Assembly (NCBI GenBank): GCA_040878345.1
Contig: JBBDML010000024.1
Location: forward strand, 1-64,000
Length of the DNA: 64,000 nt
Reading direction: 5' to 3'
Origin: ZC4RG35 sp040878345
GTDB lineage: Bacteria > Actinomycetota > Acidimicrobiia > Spongiisociales > ZC4RG35
This document shows, one piece after another, positions 33,239 through 41,702 of this stretch. Numbering within the stretch: position 1 is the first letter of the stretch; every line of letters begins with the position of its first letter. Below the pieces are notes generated by a model that saw only the letters and a list, made by a program, of their open reading frames with translations, made no database searches and was not told the origin of the DNA. Position numbers and translations under genes: made by a program.

Positions 33239-34888
33239 TTAGGGCTTGGGCTTCGACTTGGAGCCCTGGCCCGATGAGTGCGGGGGTGGGTTGTTTCCGC
33301 CGTTGCCCGGGTTGTTCCCGGAGTCATCTTCGGAGTGTGGCTGTGGTGGGGAAGCAGGACTGGCAGGCCCGGGACCATCGACTTCGTCCGCACCCATCTC
33401 CGCCTCCGCCGAGTCCCGCGACTCGGCGCACAGTCGACCGTTGTTGTAGTCGTCGAGCAACGCGGCCCACGCTGCGGCCAATTGCCATGATGGGTCGCCG
33501 CCGCCAACCCCGCTGCCGAGGGGGTGAGCCAACAGCCAATCAGTGGCGAGATCGATGGTGGCAGCCACACATGAGGCATCGTTGCCGGCGGAGACGTTGA
33601 GCCACGCCGCCACCAGGGGCCGACCGAGATTCCAGGTCATGTCCCCCCTCGGTGGCGTGGACAAGGCAGCCAATGCCTCCTCGGTGGTCAGGACCAGGCA
33701 GGTCTCACCGGCATCGCAGACCCAATTGTGGTTCCAGTCACCAACCAGGAGTTCGCTGCCGACTATCGGCCAAGCCTCAGGATGGTTCTTCCAGTAGCCA
33801 GGGGTGCCGGTACCAGTAGGCACCAGGCCGACCTCGGACGTATCCTCGTCGCGCACCGGTGTTCCGAAAGGATCGTCGCCGGTGACGATGGCCAGGTTCG
33901 TGAGCGGCGCCCACACGGTCGCCGTGCAACTGGTGGTCACCGACTGACCGACTGCTAAGTCTCCGATGGTCAGGGAACATCCCGGAACCGCCGGATCGGA
34001 CAGCACCACATTGTGTAAGGGGACATTGCCGGTGTTGGTCACCACCACCTGATAGGTGACCGTGGTTCCTGGGGCTACGTTGGCCAGATTCACCGACTTC
34101 TCGACAGTTACCCCCGGGTCGGCACACATCGCCTGTGCCAGTAACGCCAGTGCCTCGGGCAGGTCGGAGAATTCGGGGACCAGGACCACGTCGGCCAAAT
34201 CCAGATCAAGGGTGCCGCCGCTGTAGATGTCCGGCCCGGCGACCTGCACCAGACGGTTGACGCTTGCGGGATCGGAGAGGGCGTTCCCCACTCCGACCGC
34301 CACGAGGTGGGAGCCTTGGGCGCGGATCTCGTCGGCCTCAGCTACCGCCCGCAGCACGGCTTGGGTAGTGACGCCAGTCACGGCCACGCCCCCCGGCTCA
34401 CCCGACTGATCGAGGTTGTAGGCGGTGGGATCGCCGTCGGTGAGAAACAGCACCAGTGGGGCTACCCCGCTGCCGGCGTTGATGCCGCTGGCTTCGTCTA
34501 GGGCGTCGTCCCAGTTGGTGGCGGGGCCCATCTGTGAAGGCGAGTCGTAGACATCCCCCACAGCAACAGCGTCCACGTAGGGATCAAAGACCCCGCTCAG
34601 ATTGGCGCTGGTGATCGGGGTGTATCCAAACACTGTCTTGGCGGCGGTGCCGAACTCCACCACCGAGGCGTTCACACCGAGGTCGGTGAGGGTGCCCAGA
34701 AAAGCATGGAGGGCATCACGGACCGTGCCCTCGTAGGGATTGACCGATCCGGACTCGTCGAGGACGAGGGTCACTTGTGAACAGGTGGCGGGAGGTGCGG
34801 CCTCCGCCGGCGCGGTCGTTAACAAGACTGTGAACAGCGTGCAGAGCATACCGACCGCACCGCGTGGCTTGGACCAGCGAGTAGCCAT
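33239..34888 (-). CDS. Secreted VWA protein with DUF11-like domain
   Basis: A 549-residue exported protein. A signal peptide (about 1-31) is followed by a von Willebrand A domain with MIDAS DESGS (44-48) and FLTDGDP (148-154), reaching about residue 255. A DUF11-like beta domain (about 258-350, APGTTVTYQVVVTNTGNVPLHNVVLSD) comes next. Then GTPGYWKNHP (361-370) starts a Cys-containing domain seen in secreted actinobacterial proteins. The tail is Pro/Gly/Ser-rich with a basic end and no LPXTG or anchor helix. A role in adhesion or surface protein interaction is likely. ATG at 34888 is preceded by GGGGAGAGG. Confidence 0.82.
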   Translation of the reverse strand: MATRWSKPRGAVGMLCTLFTVLLTTAPAEAAPPATCSQVTLVLDESGSVNPYEGTVRDALHAFLGTLTDLGVNASVVEFGTAAKTVFGYTPITSANLSGVFDPYVDAVAVGDVYDSPSQMGPATNWDDALDEASGINAGSGVAPLVLFLTDGDPTAYNLDQSGEPGGVAVTGVTTQAVLRAVAEADEIRAQGSHLVAVGVGNALSDPASVNRLVQVAGPDIYSGGTLDLDLADVVLVPEFSDLPEALALLAQAMCADPGVTVEKSVNLANVAPGTTVTYQVVVTNTGNVPLHNVVLSDPAVPGCSLTIGDLAVGQSVTTSCTATVWAPLTNLAIVTGDDPFGTPVRDEDTSEVGLVPTGTGTPGYWKNHPEAWPIVGSELLVGDWNHNWVCDAGETCLVLTTEEALAALSTPPRGDMTWNLGRPLVAAWLNVSAGNDASCVAATIDLATDWLLAHPLGSGVGGGDPSWQLAAAWAALLDDYNNGRLCAESRDSAEAEMGADEVDGPGPASPASPPQPHSEDDSGNNPGNGGNNPPPHSSGQGSKSKPKP

Positions 34889-35310
34889 GGCGTCCCTCTC
34901 CCCTTGTCCTGGTCGCCTCGGCCCACCTCGCGTCCCGCAAGCTACCACGGTCAGTGGTCATTACAACACGGACAGTGAACGCCTCCCGGTATGACGAGAG
35001 CCTTGAAGTCGTGGGTCATCCACGACCCCTCGCCCCTCGGGTTAGGCGGGCTTGGCATCGTTTGACCGACACCAGAGCCTCATCTGGTCGGCTACGCGTC
35101 TCACCGAGTATCGAGGCGCTTCGATGACATTCCAACCGAGTGTGCCCAAAGCATCCAATGGCCGAGAAGATCGTTTTTTGCCGGCGTCAGGTGCGCTAGT
35201 CACCTCGCAGTATTGGGCCCTTCGTAAACTCGACCCCTTCGAGCCGAGGAGAACGCACGGCTGACAATCATGGATCTGGTGATGAAGGGCAGACCCCAAG
35301 ACCGGGGTGG
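34889..35310. other. Intergenic spacer with one hairpin
   Basis: No gene seen. GTCGTGG-GTCAT-CCACGAC (35008-35026) is a seven-base-pair hairpin. The spacer separates the leftward VWA gene from the rightward cyclase and should hold both promoters. Confidence 0.4.
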
Positions 35311-36564
35311 TTGGGCCGCTTGCCCGACTGGATAGGGCGTATCGCCGACTTTGGCATCGACGAGGAGGACTCCCAGGAAGAGAGGCTCAGGAAGGCCGCT
35401 CTGAACCTGGTGGTGCTGCTCATCATCGTGCTGAGCGTGGTTTGGGTGGCCACATACGCGCTGTTGGGGTTCTACCTGTCGGCGGCGGTCCCGTTCACCT
35501 ACCAGATCATCGCCGTCGTGAGCCTCGCCGTTCTGGCTAGGGGCGGGGATTTTGACAACTTCTCCCGACTGCACTTCGTGCTCTGGCTCACGCTGCCGCT
35601 GTTCCTTCAGGTCAGCCTCGGGGGATTTGTGGCGTCGAGTGGTGTGATCCTCTGGTCTCTGGTCGCCGCCCTTGGTGCTTTGATCTTCGCTCAGCACCCG
35701 ATTCGCTGGTTTGTCACCTACACGCTCTTGGTCATCCTGTCCGGGCTCATCGAGCCCCTCCTCGATCCTGCACCGGTTCCCGTCGCGGTCAACCTTGCCT
35801 TCTTCGTTCTCAACATCGGAGCGGTCTCCGGCGTCATCTATTTCGTCATGCGCTACTTCATGGGGGGATTGGCCATGGAGCGCGAGCGCTCGGAGCGCCT
35901 TTTGTTGAATGTGCTCCCTGCCGCCACGGCGAGACGGCTCAAGGCCGGCGAGGTGCTCATTGCTGACAGGTTCGAAGAGGTGGCTGTTCTCTTTGCAGAT
36001 ATCGTCGACTTCACCTCGATGTCCGAGACTCTCTCCCCTGAGGAGATGGTTGGGTTGTTGGACGATCTGTTCCCTGCGTTCGATGCTCTCGCCGACCGGT
36101 GGGGGCTGGAGAAGATCAAGACAATCGGCGATGCCTACTTGGCGGTGAGTGGGCTGCCGGTCCCGACGCAGGACCCTGCGGGCTCTGCAGCCCAGATGGC
36201 GATCGAGATGCAACAGCAGGCGTCGTTGCTCCGGGAATCACTGAGGTTGCGTGTCGGGATCGATGTGGGGCCGGTCACCGCAGGTGTGATCGGCAGGCGC
36301 AAGTTCGCTTACGACTTGTGGGGCGACACGGTCAATACGGCGAGCCGCATGCAGTCCCATGGCGTTCCGGGGAGAATCCAGGTCACCGAACGCGCCTATG
36401 AGCTTCTTCGCCACCGTTTCTCGTTCGAAACCCGTGGTCCGATCGAGGTCAAGGGCAAGGGGTTGCTGACCCCCTATCTGATCGTTGGGCCGAAACCGGT
36501 CAGCGCATCAACGCAGCGTCACCCTCGAGCTTCACGAGCCGGAACGTCAGGCGAAGCGCCGTGA
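35311..36564 (+). CDS. Membrane class III adenylate cyclase
   Basis: A 417-residue protein with about six transmembrane helices (residues 30-185) followed by a class III cyclase domain (about 222-380). Metal-binding Asp230 and Asp233 lie in VLFADIVDFTS. The adenine-selecting Lys is in EKIKTIGDAY, and FAYDLWGDTVNTASRM carries the partner Asp and the transition-state Asn/Arg. The residues fit ATP rather than GTP. The topology is that of half-mammalian-type cyclases such as mycobacterial Rv1625c, which act as homodimers. Start is TTG at 35311; no ATG or GTG with a good ribosome site is visible in this frame. Confidence 0.9.
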   Translation: MGRLPDWIGRIADFGIDEEDSQEERLRKAALNLVVLLIIVLSVVWVATYALLGFYLSAAVPFTYQIIAVVSLAVLARGGDFDNFSRLHFVLWLTLPLFLQVSLGGFVASSGVILWSLVAALGALIFAQHPIRWFVTYTLLVILSGLIEPLLDPAPVPVAVNLAFFVLNIGAVSGVIYFVMRYFMGGLAMERERSERLLLNVLPAATARRLKAGEVLIADRFEEVAVLFADIVDFTSMSETLSPEEMVGLLDDLFPAFDALADRWGLEKIKTIGDAYLAVSGLPVPTQDPAGSAAQMAIEMQQQASLLRESLRLRVGIDVGPVTAGVIGRRKFAYDLWGDTVNTASRMQSHGVPGRIQVTERAYELLRHRFSFETRGPIEVKGKGLLTPYLIVGPKPVSASTQRHPRASRAGTSGEAP

Positions 36565-36652
36565 CCACAGAGCCAAAGGGGTCGGCCCGGACGACATCCA
36601 AGGGCCTCGCCCCTACCGGGTCACGGGCCGTTGTGCACCGTTCGTGACGAAG

Positions 36653-36681
36653 AAAGGGGGGCGACCAGGTCGCCCCCCTTT
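36653..36681. terminator. Bidirectional terminator
   Basis: AAAGGGGGGCGACC (36653-36666) and its exact complement (36668-36681) are separated by one base, with T-rich flanks on the minus strand. It lies between the convergent cyclase and RRM genes. Confidence 0.8.
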
Positions 36682-36702
36682 CGGTAGTCGGACCGATGGT
36701 CC

Positions 36703-36960
36703 TCAGCGGCTGGTGCGCTCCTTGGCCTGGTTGACCGTGAGCTGACGCCCATTGAGGTTGTGGCCGTTGAGGGCCGCGATGGCCTTCTGGGCCTCGTCGG
36801 ACTTGTCCATCTCGACGAACCCGAAGCCACGGGAGCGACCGGTCATCCGGTCGGTCACCACTTGGGCCCTGGTGACCACGCCATGCTGGGCGAAAAGCTT
36901 CTCCAGCTGGCTCGAGTCGGTGTCGAACGTGAGGTTTCCCACGTAGAGGTTGGTTGACAT
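36703..36960 (-). CDS. RRM-domain RNA-binding protein
   Basis: An 85-residue single RRM protein. RNP2 is LYVGNL (residues 4-9) and RNP1 is RGFGFVEM (about 46-53). It resembles the cold-induced RNA-binding proteins of cyanobacteria and other bacteria and probably binds single-stranded RNA. The ATG at 36960 is preceded by AAAGGAG; the frame open to 37014 is not RRM-like. Its sequence parallels the RRM fused to the helicase at 37817 (AQVVTD...GRSRGFGFVEM against AQVVTD...GRSKGYGFVDM). Confidence 0.92.
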   Translation of the reverse strand: MSTNLYVGNLTFDTDSSQLEKLFAQHGVVTRAQVVTDRMTGRSRGFGFVEMDKSDEAQKAIAALNGHNLNGRQLTVNQAKERTSR

Positions 36961-37310
36961 TGCTGCTCCTTTCGAGCATTGAACCGTCGATGGTCCTGCG
37001 CGTCGCACCGGCAACTACGACCACTCTGTCTCGGATGAAACGGGGGGGTCGGCATGTGCCCTGCGAAGACTCCACCCGACGGAACGAAAGAAGCGAAGAA
37101 GGCGCAGCACGCATTCAGGCGTGCACTGTGGTCATCATCATAATCGCCCCTGCACGATTACGAGAAATAGTCGGCTTTCAGCCAACTGCACCGACCCGGC
37201 TAGGGTAGGACCTGTCCCCAGTTTGGAATCACGTGAGAACACACATCTCTGCGCGCCGAGCCAACGGCCAATTCGGATGCGGTCACGTCCCTCGAGCAGG
37301 GGCTCGCTGA
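36961..37310. other. Divergent promoter spacer
   Basis: 350 bp between the leftward RRM gene and the rightward small gene at 37311. I see no gene or clear structured leader. Confidence 0.4.
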
Positions 37311-37577
37311 GTGGCGAAGCGGGGCCGCGAGGCAGCGGCCAAACGAGCACGCGAGGTGCGGCGCCAGCAACAGAGGGTCGACAAGAGAGAGCGGCGTGAG
37401 GCAGCGACCAGCCAGGTGGATACGGTTCCTGCCGAGGATCAGACGGCTTTGATGGAGGAGTTCGCCGCCCTCAGCGAGAAGTTCGAGGCCGACATGGTCA
37501 CCGCGGACCACTACGCCGAGGAGCGACACCGGATCTTCGTTGCCCTTGGTATCGAATCCGAAGCGGACGGCGCCTAG
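37311..37577 (+). CDS. Small basic/acidic coiled-coil protein
   Basis: An 88-residue protein. The N-terminal half is strongly basic and helical (KRGREAAAKRAREVRRQQQRVDKRERRE), and the C-terminal half is acidic (LMEEFAALSEKFEADMVTADHYAEERHRIFVALGIE). The charge pattern would suit RNA or ribosome binding. The start is GTG. It lies between the RRM gene and the RRM-helicase gene, which suggests a related role. Family not recognised. Confidence 0.6.
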   Translation: MAKRGREAAAKRAREVRRQQQRVDKRERREAATSQVDTVPAEDQTALMEEFAALSEKFEADMVTADHYAEERHRIFVALGIESEADGA

Positions 37578-37816
37578 CCCGGACCCGGCCTCGAGACGCC
37601 GATCTCCGGCTCATCATCGACACCTGGTACCATCACAGCAGCCGCATCAGGTGGAGGCCAGCGAATCGTCGCTTCCCTGATGTTGACACGGCTCTGATTC
37701 TCACCGGCGGGATTGCCTTCTTCGGCCGACCCTCGACCACTGCTCCCTCTTGGTTGCGCTCGGTCGGGCGAGACACGGCACATCCCAGCTACGGCCCCAA
37801 AGGGCCAGGAGTAGAT

Positions 37817-39235
37817 ATGACTTCGAACTTCACCGCGTTTGGGCTTCCCCCACCGATGGTGCAGGCCCTCACCAAGAGTGGCGTCACCGTCCCATTCCCG
37901 GTACAGGCAGCCACCATCCCCGACGTCCTCGCCGGCAGAGATGTCTCCGGCAAGGCACCGACGGGATCCGGCAAGACGCTGGCGTTTGGCCTCCCCTTGC
38001 TCGCCCGGGTGGGAAGGGGAGACCGCAACCGGCCACGCGCCCTGATCCTTGCACCCACCAGGGAGCTGGCCGACCAGATCAGAAGGGCACTCGCTCCCCT
38101 GGGCAAGACGGTGGGCCGTGAGGTCATGGCGGTCTATGGCGGCATCGGCTACGGCCCGCAGAAGAACGCGCTTCGCAAGGGGGTCGATGTACTCGTGGCG
38201 ACACCGGGCCGTCTCGAGGATCTCATGGCCCAGGGCTCGGTCGACCTGAGCCAGGTCGACATAGTGGTTGTCGACGAGGCGGATCGGATGGCGGACATGG
38301 GGTTCTTCCCTGCGGTGCGCCGCATCCTCGACAAGACCAGCCGAGATCGTCAGACCCTGCTGTTCTCGGCGACCCTCGACGGTGACGTGGCGGTCCTGAG
38401 CCGTGTCTACCAGCGCCACCCGGTGCGTCACGAAGCGGCGGCCATCCGGACCGAGCAGGGCCAGGCCCGCCATCACTTCTGGTTGATCGACAACGCAGAT
38501 CGGGTGAAGCACACCGTGAGTCTGGTGAAACAGGCCCAACGGTCGATCGTGTTCACCCGGACCCGTCACCGAGCTGACCGTCTGGCCAAGCAGATGAACG
38601 GGCTTGGCGTCGAGGTGGTGGCCATCCACGGTGGGCGCTCTCAGAGCCAGAGGACCAGGGCCCTCGAGAAGTTCTCGTCGGGCCGCGCCCTTGCCCTGGT
38701 GGCGACCGATGTCGCAGCTCGCGGGATACATGTCGACGACGTGGCCTCTGTGATCCACTTCGACCTGCCCGCCGACTCCAAGGACTATCTCCACCGCTCG
38801 GGGCGAACCGCCCGGGCCGGCGCCGGTGGGGCCGTCTTCAGTTTGGTGACCGGTGACCAGAGGCGGGATGCCGCCCGCATCCAGCGCGACCTCGACATCA
38901 ATGAACCGATAGCCCCCCCGGCACCCTTGACCGGAGGTGCCCGAACCCGTCCCCGGGCTGCCCCCACCCCCAACACCTCCGCCGAGTCGATGAGAGTGTT
39001 CGTCAACAACCTCCCCTGGAGGGCAACCTCCGACGACCTGGAGGCGATGTTCGCCGGGTACGGGGAAGTGAGGAAGGCCCAGGTCGTCACCGACGGCCGG
39101 GGTCGCTCGAAGGGGTACGGCTTCGTCGACATGTCAGACCACCTCGCCCGAAGGGCGATTCAGGGTCTGCACGGCTCCAGGATGGACGGCCGGCAGATTA
39201 AGGTCCGCCCGGCGCAGGCAGACCGCACCCCCTAA
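37817..39235 (+). CDS. DEAD-box RNA helicase with C-terminal RRM
   Basis: A 472-residue ATP-dependent RNA helicase. Q-motif region FPVQAATIPDVLAGRD, motif I APTGSGKT, Ia PTRELADQ, II VDEAD, III SATL, V ATDVAARGIHV, and VI HRSGRTARAG are all seen. After a Pro/Arg linker, an RRM follows (about 393-470) with RNP2 VFVNNL and RNP1 KGYGFVDM. It would unwind RNA in the cytosol, for ribosome assembly or cold adaptation. The ATG at 37817 is chosen because the Q-motif follows closely. The 239-bp spacer upstream has no gene. Confidence 0.93.
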   Translation: MTSNFTAFGLPPPMVQALTKSGVTVPFPVQAATIPDVLAGRDVSGKAPTGSGKTLAFGLPLLARVGRGDRNRPRALILAPTRELADQIRRALAPLGKTVGREVMAVYGGIGYGPQKNALRKGVDVLVATPGRLEDLMAQGSVDLSQVDIVVVDEADRMADMGFFPAVRRILDKTSRDRQTLLFSATLDGDVAVLSRVYQRHPVRHEAAAIRTEQGQARHHFWLIDNADRVKHTVSLVKQAQRSIVFTRTRHRADRLAKQMNGLGVEVVAIHGGRSQSQRTRALEKFSSGRALALVATDVAARGIHVDDVASVIHFDLPADSKDYLHRSGRTARAGAGGAVFSLVTGDQRRDAARIQRDLDINEPIAPPAPLTGGARTRPRAAPTPNTSAESMRVFVNNLPWRATSDDLEAMFAGYGEVRKAQVVTDGRGRSKGYGFVDMSDHLARRAIQGLHGSRMDGRQIKVRPAQADRTP

Positions 39236-39247
39236 CCTCCCCGGCCA

Positions 39248-40225
39248 ATGGCGCACATGTCGGGTTTCGGGGGGTATGCGCCCGAGAGGGTGGTAACCAA
39301 CGAAGAGTGGGCATCACGGGTCGACACCACCGATGAGTGGATCACCCAGCGGACCGGGATCAAACGCCGTCGTTTCGCCGCGGAGCACGAGTCCACGATG
39401 ACACTGGCGGTCGCGGCTTCAGAGAGGGCGATGAAGGACGCGGGGATGACCGCCGGTGACATCGACGAGATCATCCTCGCCACCGACACACCGGAGATGA
39501 TGACGCCCGACACCGCCGCCCTGGTGCAGTATCAGCTGGGATGTCGCAACATCCCCACCTACGACCTCGGAGGGAGCGGATGCGCTGGATTCGTCCAGGC
39601 GGTGGACGTCGCCAGTTCGCGGATAACGGTATCCCCCAAGAACATCCTGGTCATCGGTGTCGAGGTGATCTCCAAAATGATCTCCCTCGAAGATCGGGCC
39701 ACCGCCGTGCTATTCGGCGATGCCGCCGGTGCAGTGGTGATGACCCCCGATCAGGGCCGAGCCGAAGTGCTTGGCGTTGTCTCCGGGACCGATGGCGGGA
39801 GTGCTGAGATCCTCACCCTGGCCGCGGGGGGGACCAGGAACCCGTTCAACGAGAAGAGCCTGCTCAACGGGGACTACAACCGGCTGGTGATGGATGGCAA
39901 GAAGGTGTTCAGCGAGGCGGTGAGGCGGATGAGCGGGGCCTCGGTCGAGGTCTTGGCCAAGGTGGGGCGATCAATCGGGGAGGTGGCATTGGTGATACCC
40001 CATCAGGCCAACCTCAGGATCATCGAAGGCGTGCGGAAGAAGCTCGGTCTGGAGCCGGACCGGGTCTACGTCAATGTCCACGAGTACGGGAACACCGGCT
40101 CGGCCACTGTCCCATTCGCCCTCTCGGAGGCGGTGGAGAGCCACCGCATCGAGAACGGCGACCTGGTGCTGCTCACCGCGTTCGGTGCCGGCTTCCACTG
40201 GGCGGCGGCCGCCGTCCAGTTCTAG
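39248..40225 (+). CDS. fabH: 3-oxoacyl-ACP synthase III-like (FabH)
   Basis: A 325-residue thiolase-fold condensing enzyme. Catalytic Cys112 lies in GGSGCAGF, His252 in IPHQANLR and Asn282 in EYGNTGSA. The N-terminal TDEWITQRTGIKRRR is typical for FabH. It condenses an acyl-CoA primer with malonyl-ACP to start fatty-acid synthesis, but no other fab gene is near, so a specialised FabH-like role is possible. It begins 12 bases after the helicase stop. Confidence 0.9.
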   Translation: MAHMSGFGGYAPERVVTNEEWASRVDTTDEWITQRTGIKRRRFAAEHESTMTLAVAASERAMKDAGMTAGDIDEIILATDTPEMMTPDTAALVQYQLGCRNIPTYDLGGSGCAGFVQAVDVASSRITVSPKNILVIGVEVISKMISLEDRATAVLFGDAAGAVVMTPDQGRAEVLGVVSGTDGGSAEILTLAAGGTRNPFNEKSLLNGDYNRLVMDGKKVFSEAVRRMSGASVEVLAKVGRSIGEVALVIPHQANLRIIEGVRKKLGLEPDRVYVNVHEYGNTGSATVPFALSEAVESHRIENGDLVLLTAFGAGFHWAAAAVQF

Positions 40226-40303
40226 GCATAAGGCAGACGGCCACCGTTAGCCGGTGGCCGTCGCCGACGTGCAGGCCCCGGTTTGCCCGTTGCCCGTCGA
40301 ACG

Positions 40304-40573
40304 TCAGGTCAGATTGGTCAGTAACGGCATGGCGAGGAGGTTGGCCGCCACCAGAGCCAGCCTCGTCACGCTGGGGAAGCGAGCGGCCCTGACCGAGGTG
40401 ATCACCAGCGATGTCGCGACGATGACCAGCAACCAGGGCTGTCCATGAACCGCCGGAGCAATGAGCATCAGCATCACCCCCGTGAGCATCCCGCCGACGG
40501 CCATCGCCACCCGGGCCGCCTTGCCGAAGGGGTGTGTCGCCCAGTCTCCCAGGACTTGATCTGTAGTTGTCAT
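40304..40573 (-). CDS. Small two- to three-helix membrane protein
   Basis: An 89-residue membrane protein: AARVAMAVGGMLTGVMLMLIAPA, WLLVIVATSLVITSVRAARF, and LALVAANLLAMPLL. The layout is loosely that of DUF2892-type proteins. ATG at 40573 follows a plausible leader; the frame continues six codons upstream. Function unknown. Confidence 0.55.
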   Translation of the reverse strand: MTTTDQVLGDWATHPFGKAARVAMAVGGMLTGVMLMLIAPAVHGQPWLLVIVATSLVITSVRAARFPSVTRLALVAANLLAMPLLTNLT

Positions 40574-40639
40574 GACGGAGATGATCGGCAATTCCGGGAA
40601 ATCTCTTGAACCCGGTCGAGGCGTTAGCGTCCGTCGATC

Positions 40640-41695
40640 ATGAGGGCTCGGCTAAGAGATCTCGGAGTGGGGATCGGGGATCTGCCACCCGGACCGCACA
40701 ATGCGATCACCGACGTCCCCGGTGTGGAGGTCGGTCACGCCACCGTGACCCGCGACCAGCCGACGGTGGTCCGCACCGGGGTGACCATGGTGGTGCCCCG
40801 GCCCGACATCTGGTCGGACTACGTGTTCGCCGCCTGGCATAATTTCAGCGGGAATGGGGAGATGACGGGTCTTCCCTGGGTGGAGGAGAGTGGGCTGATC
40901 GGCGCCCCGATCGGGATCACCAACACCAATCAGGTTGGCCTGGTCCGTGACTTCATCATTCGCCGGGCCGAGGAGCTCGATGTCGACCAGGCTTTTCACC
41001 TGCCCGTGGTGGCAGAGACCTGGGACGGGTGGCTCAGCGACATCGGGGCCTTCGCCCTCACCGAGGATGACGTGAGAGCGGCGCTCGACCAGGCCTCGGG
41101 CGGGACCGTGGCCGAGGGGTGTGTCGGAGGCGGCACGGGGATGATCTGTCACGAGTTCAAAGGTGGGATCGGGACCTCCTCGAGGATCGTGGACACCGGG
41201 CACGGCCAATACACCCTCGGAGTCTTGGTGCAGGCCAACTATGGGCGCAGAGCCGACCTGAGAGTCGATGGTCGCCCGGCGGGAACGCTGATCGGCAAGG
41301 ATCGTGTCCCCTCCCCCTGGGACCAGCCCCCGAGTGGAGGCTCGATCATCGTCATCGTCGCCACTGACGCTCCTCTGCTTCCGATCCAATGCCGCCGGCT
41401 GGTGAAACGGGTGACGGTGGGCCTGGGGCGGGTGGGAGGGTATGGGCATGACTCCAGCGGTGACATCTTCCTCGGCTTTTCCACCGGGAACCATCTGCCC
41501 TCGAAACCCACCGGAGTCTGGGCGCTCCAGGCACTGGCCATGGATCAGATCGACGGGTTGTTCCACGCGGTGGCCGACGCCACGGAGGAGTCCATCCTCA
41601 ACGCCTTGTGCGCCGCCGAGACCACCACCGGCCAGAAGGGTCGGGTCGCCCACGCCATCCCTCTCGACGACCTAGCCGCGGTGATCGCCGGCTGA
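40640..41695 (+). CDS. P1-family aminopeptidase (DmpA-like)
   Basis: A 351-residue Ntn-type peptidase of the DmpA/BapA group. These self-cleave before the nucleophile Ser and remove D- or beta-amino N-terminal residues. Seen: NAITDVPGVEVGHATV at the N terminus, APIGITNTNQVG, EGCVGGGTGMICHEFKGGIGTSSR with the predicted cleavage/nucleophile Ser in GTSSR, and GRVGGYGHDSSGDIFLGFSTGN. The ATG at 40640 is close to the conserved start. There is no signal peptide, so it is probably cytosolic. Confidence 0.9.
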   Translation: MRARLRDLGVGIGDLPPGPHNAITDVPGVEVGHATVTRDQPTVVRTGVTMVVPRPDIWSDYVFAAWHNFSGNGEMTGLPWVEESGLIGAPIGITNTNQVGLVRDFIIRRAEELDVDQAFHLPVVAETWDGWLSDIGAFALTEDDVRAALDQASGGTVAEGCVGGGTGMICHEFKGGIGTSSRIVDTGHGQYTLGVLVQANYGRRADLRVDGRPAGTLIGKDRVPSPWDQPPSGGSIIVIVATDAPLLPIQCRRLVKRVTVGLGRVGGYGHDSSGDIFLGFSTGNHLPSKPTGVWALQALAMDQIDGLFHAVADATEESILNALCAAETTTGQKGRVAHAIPLDDLAAVIAG

Positions 41696-41702
41696 CCCAG
41701 GG

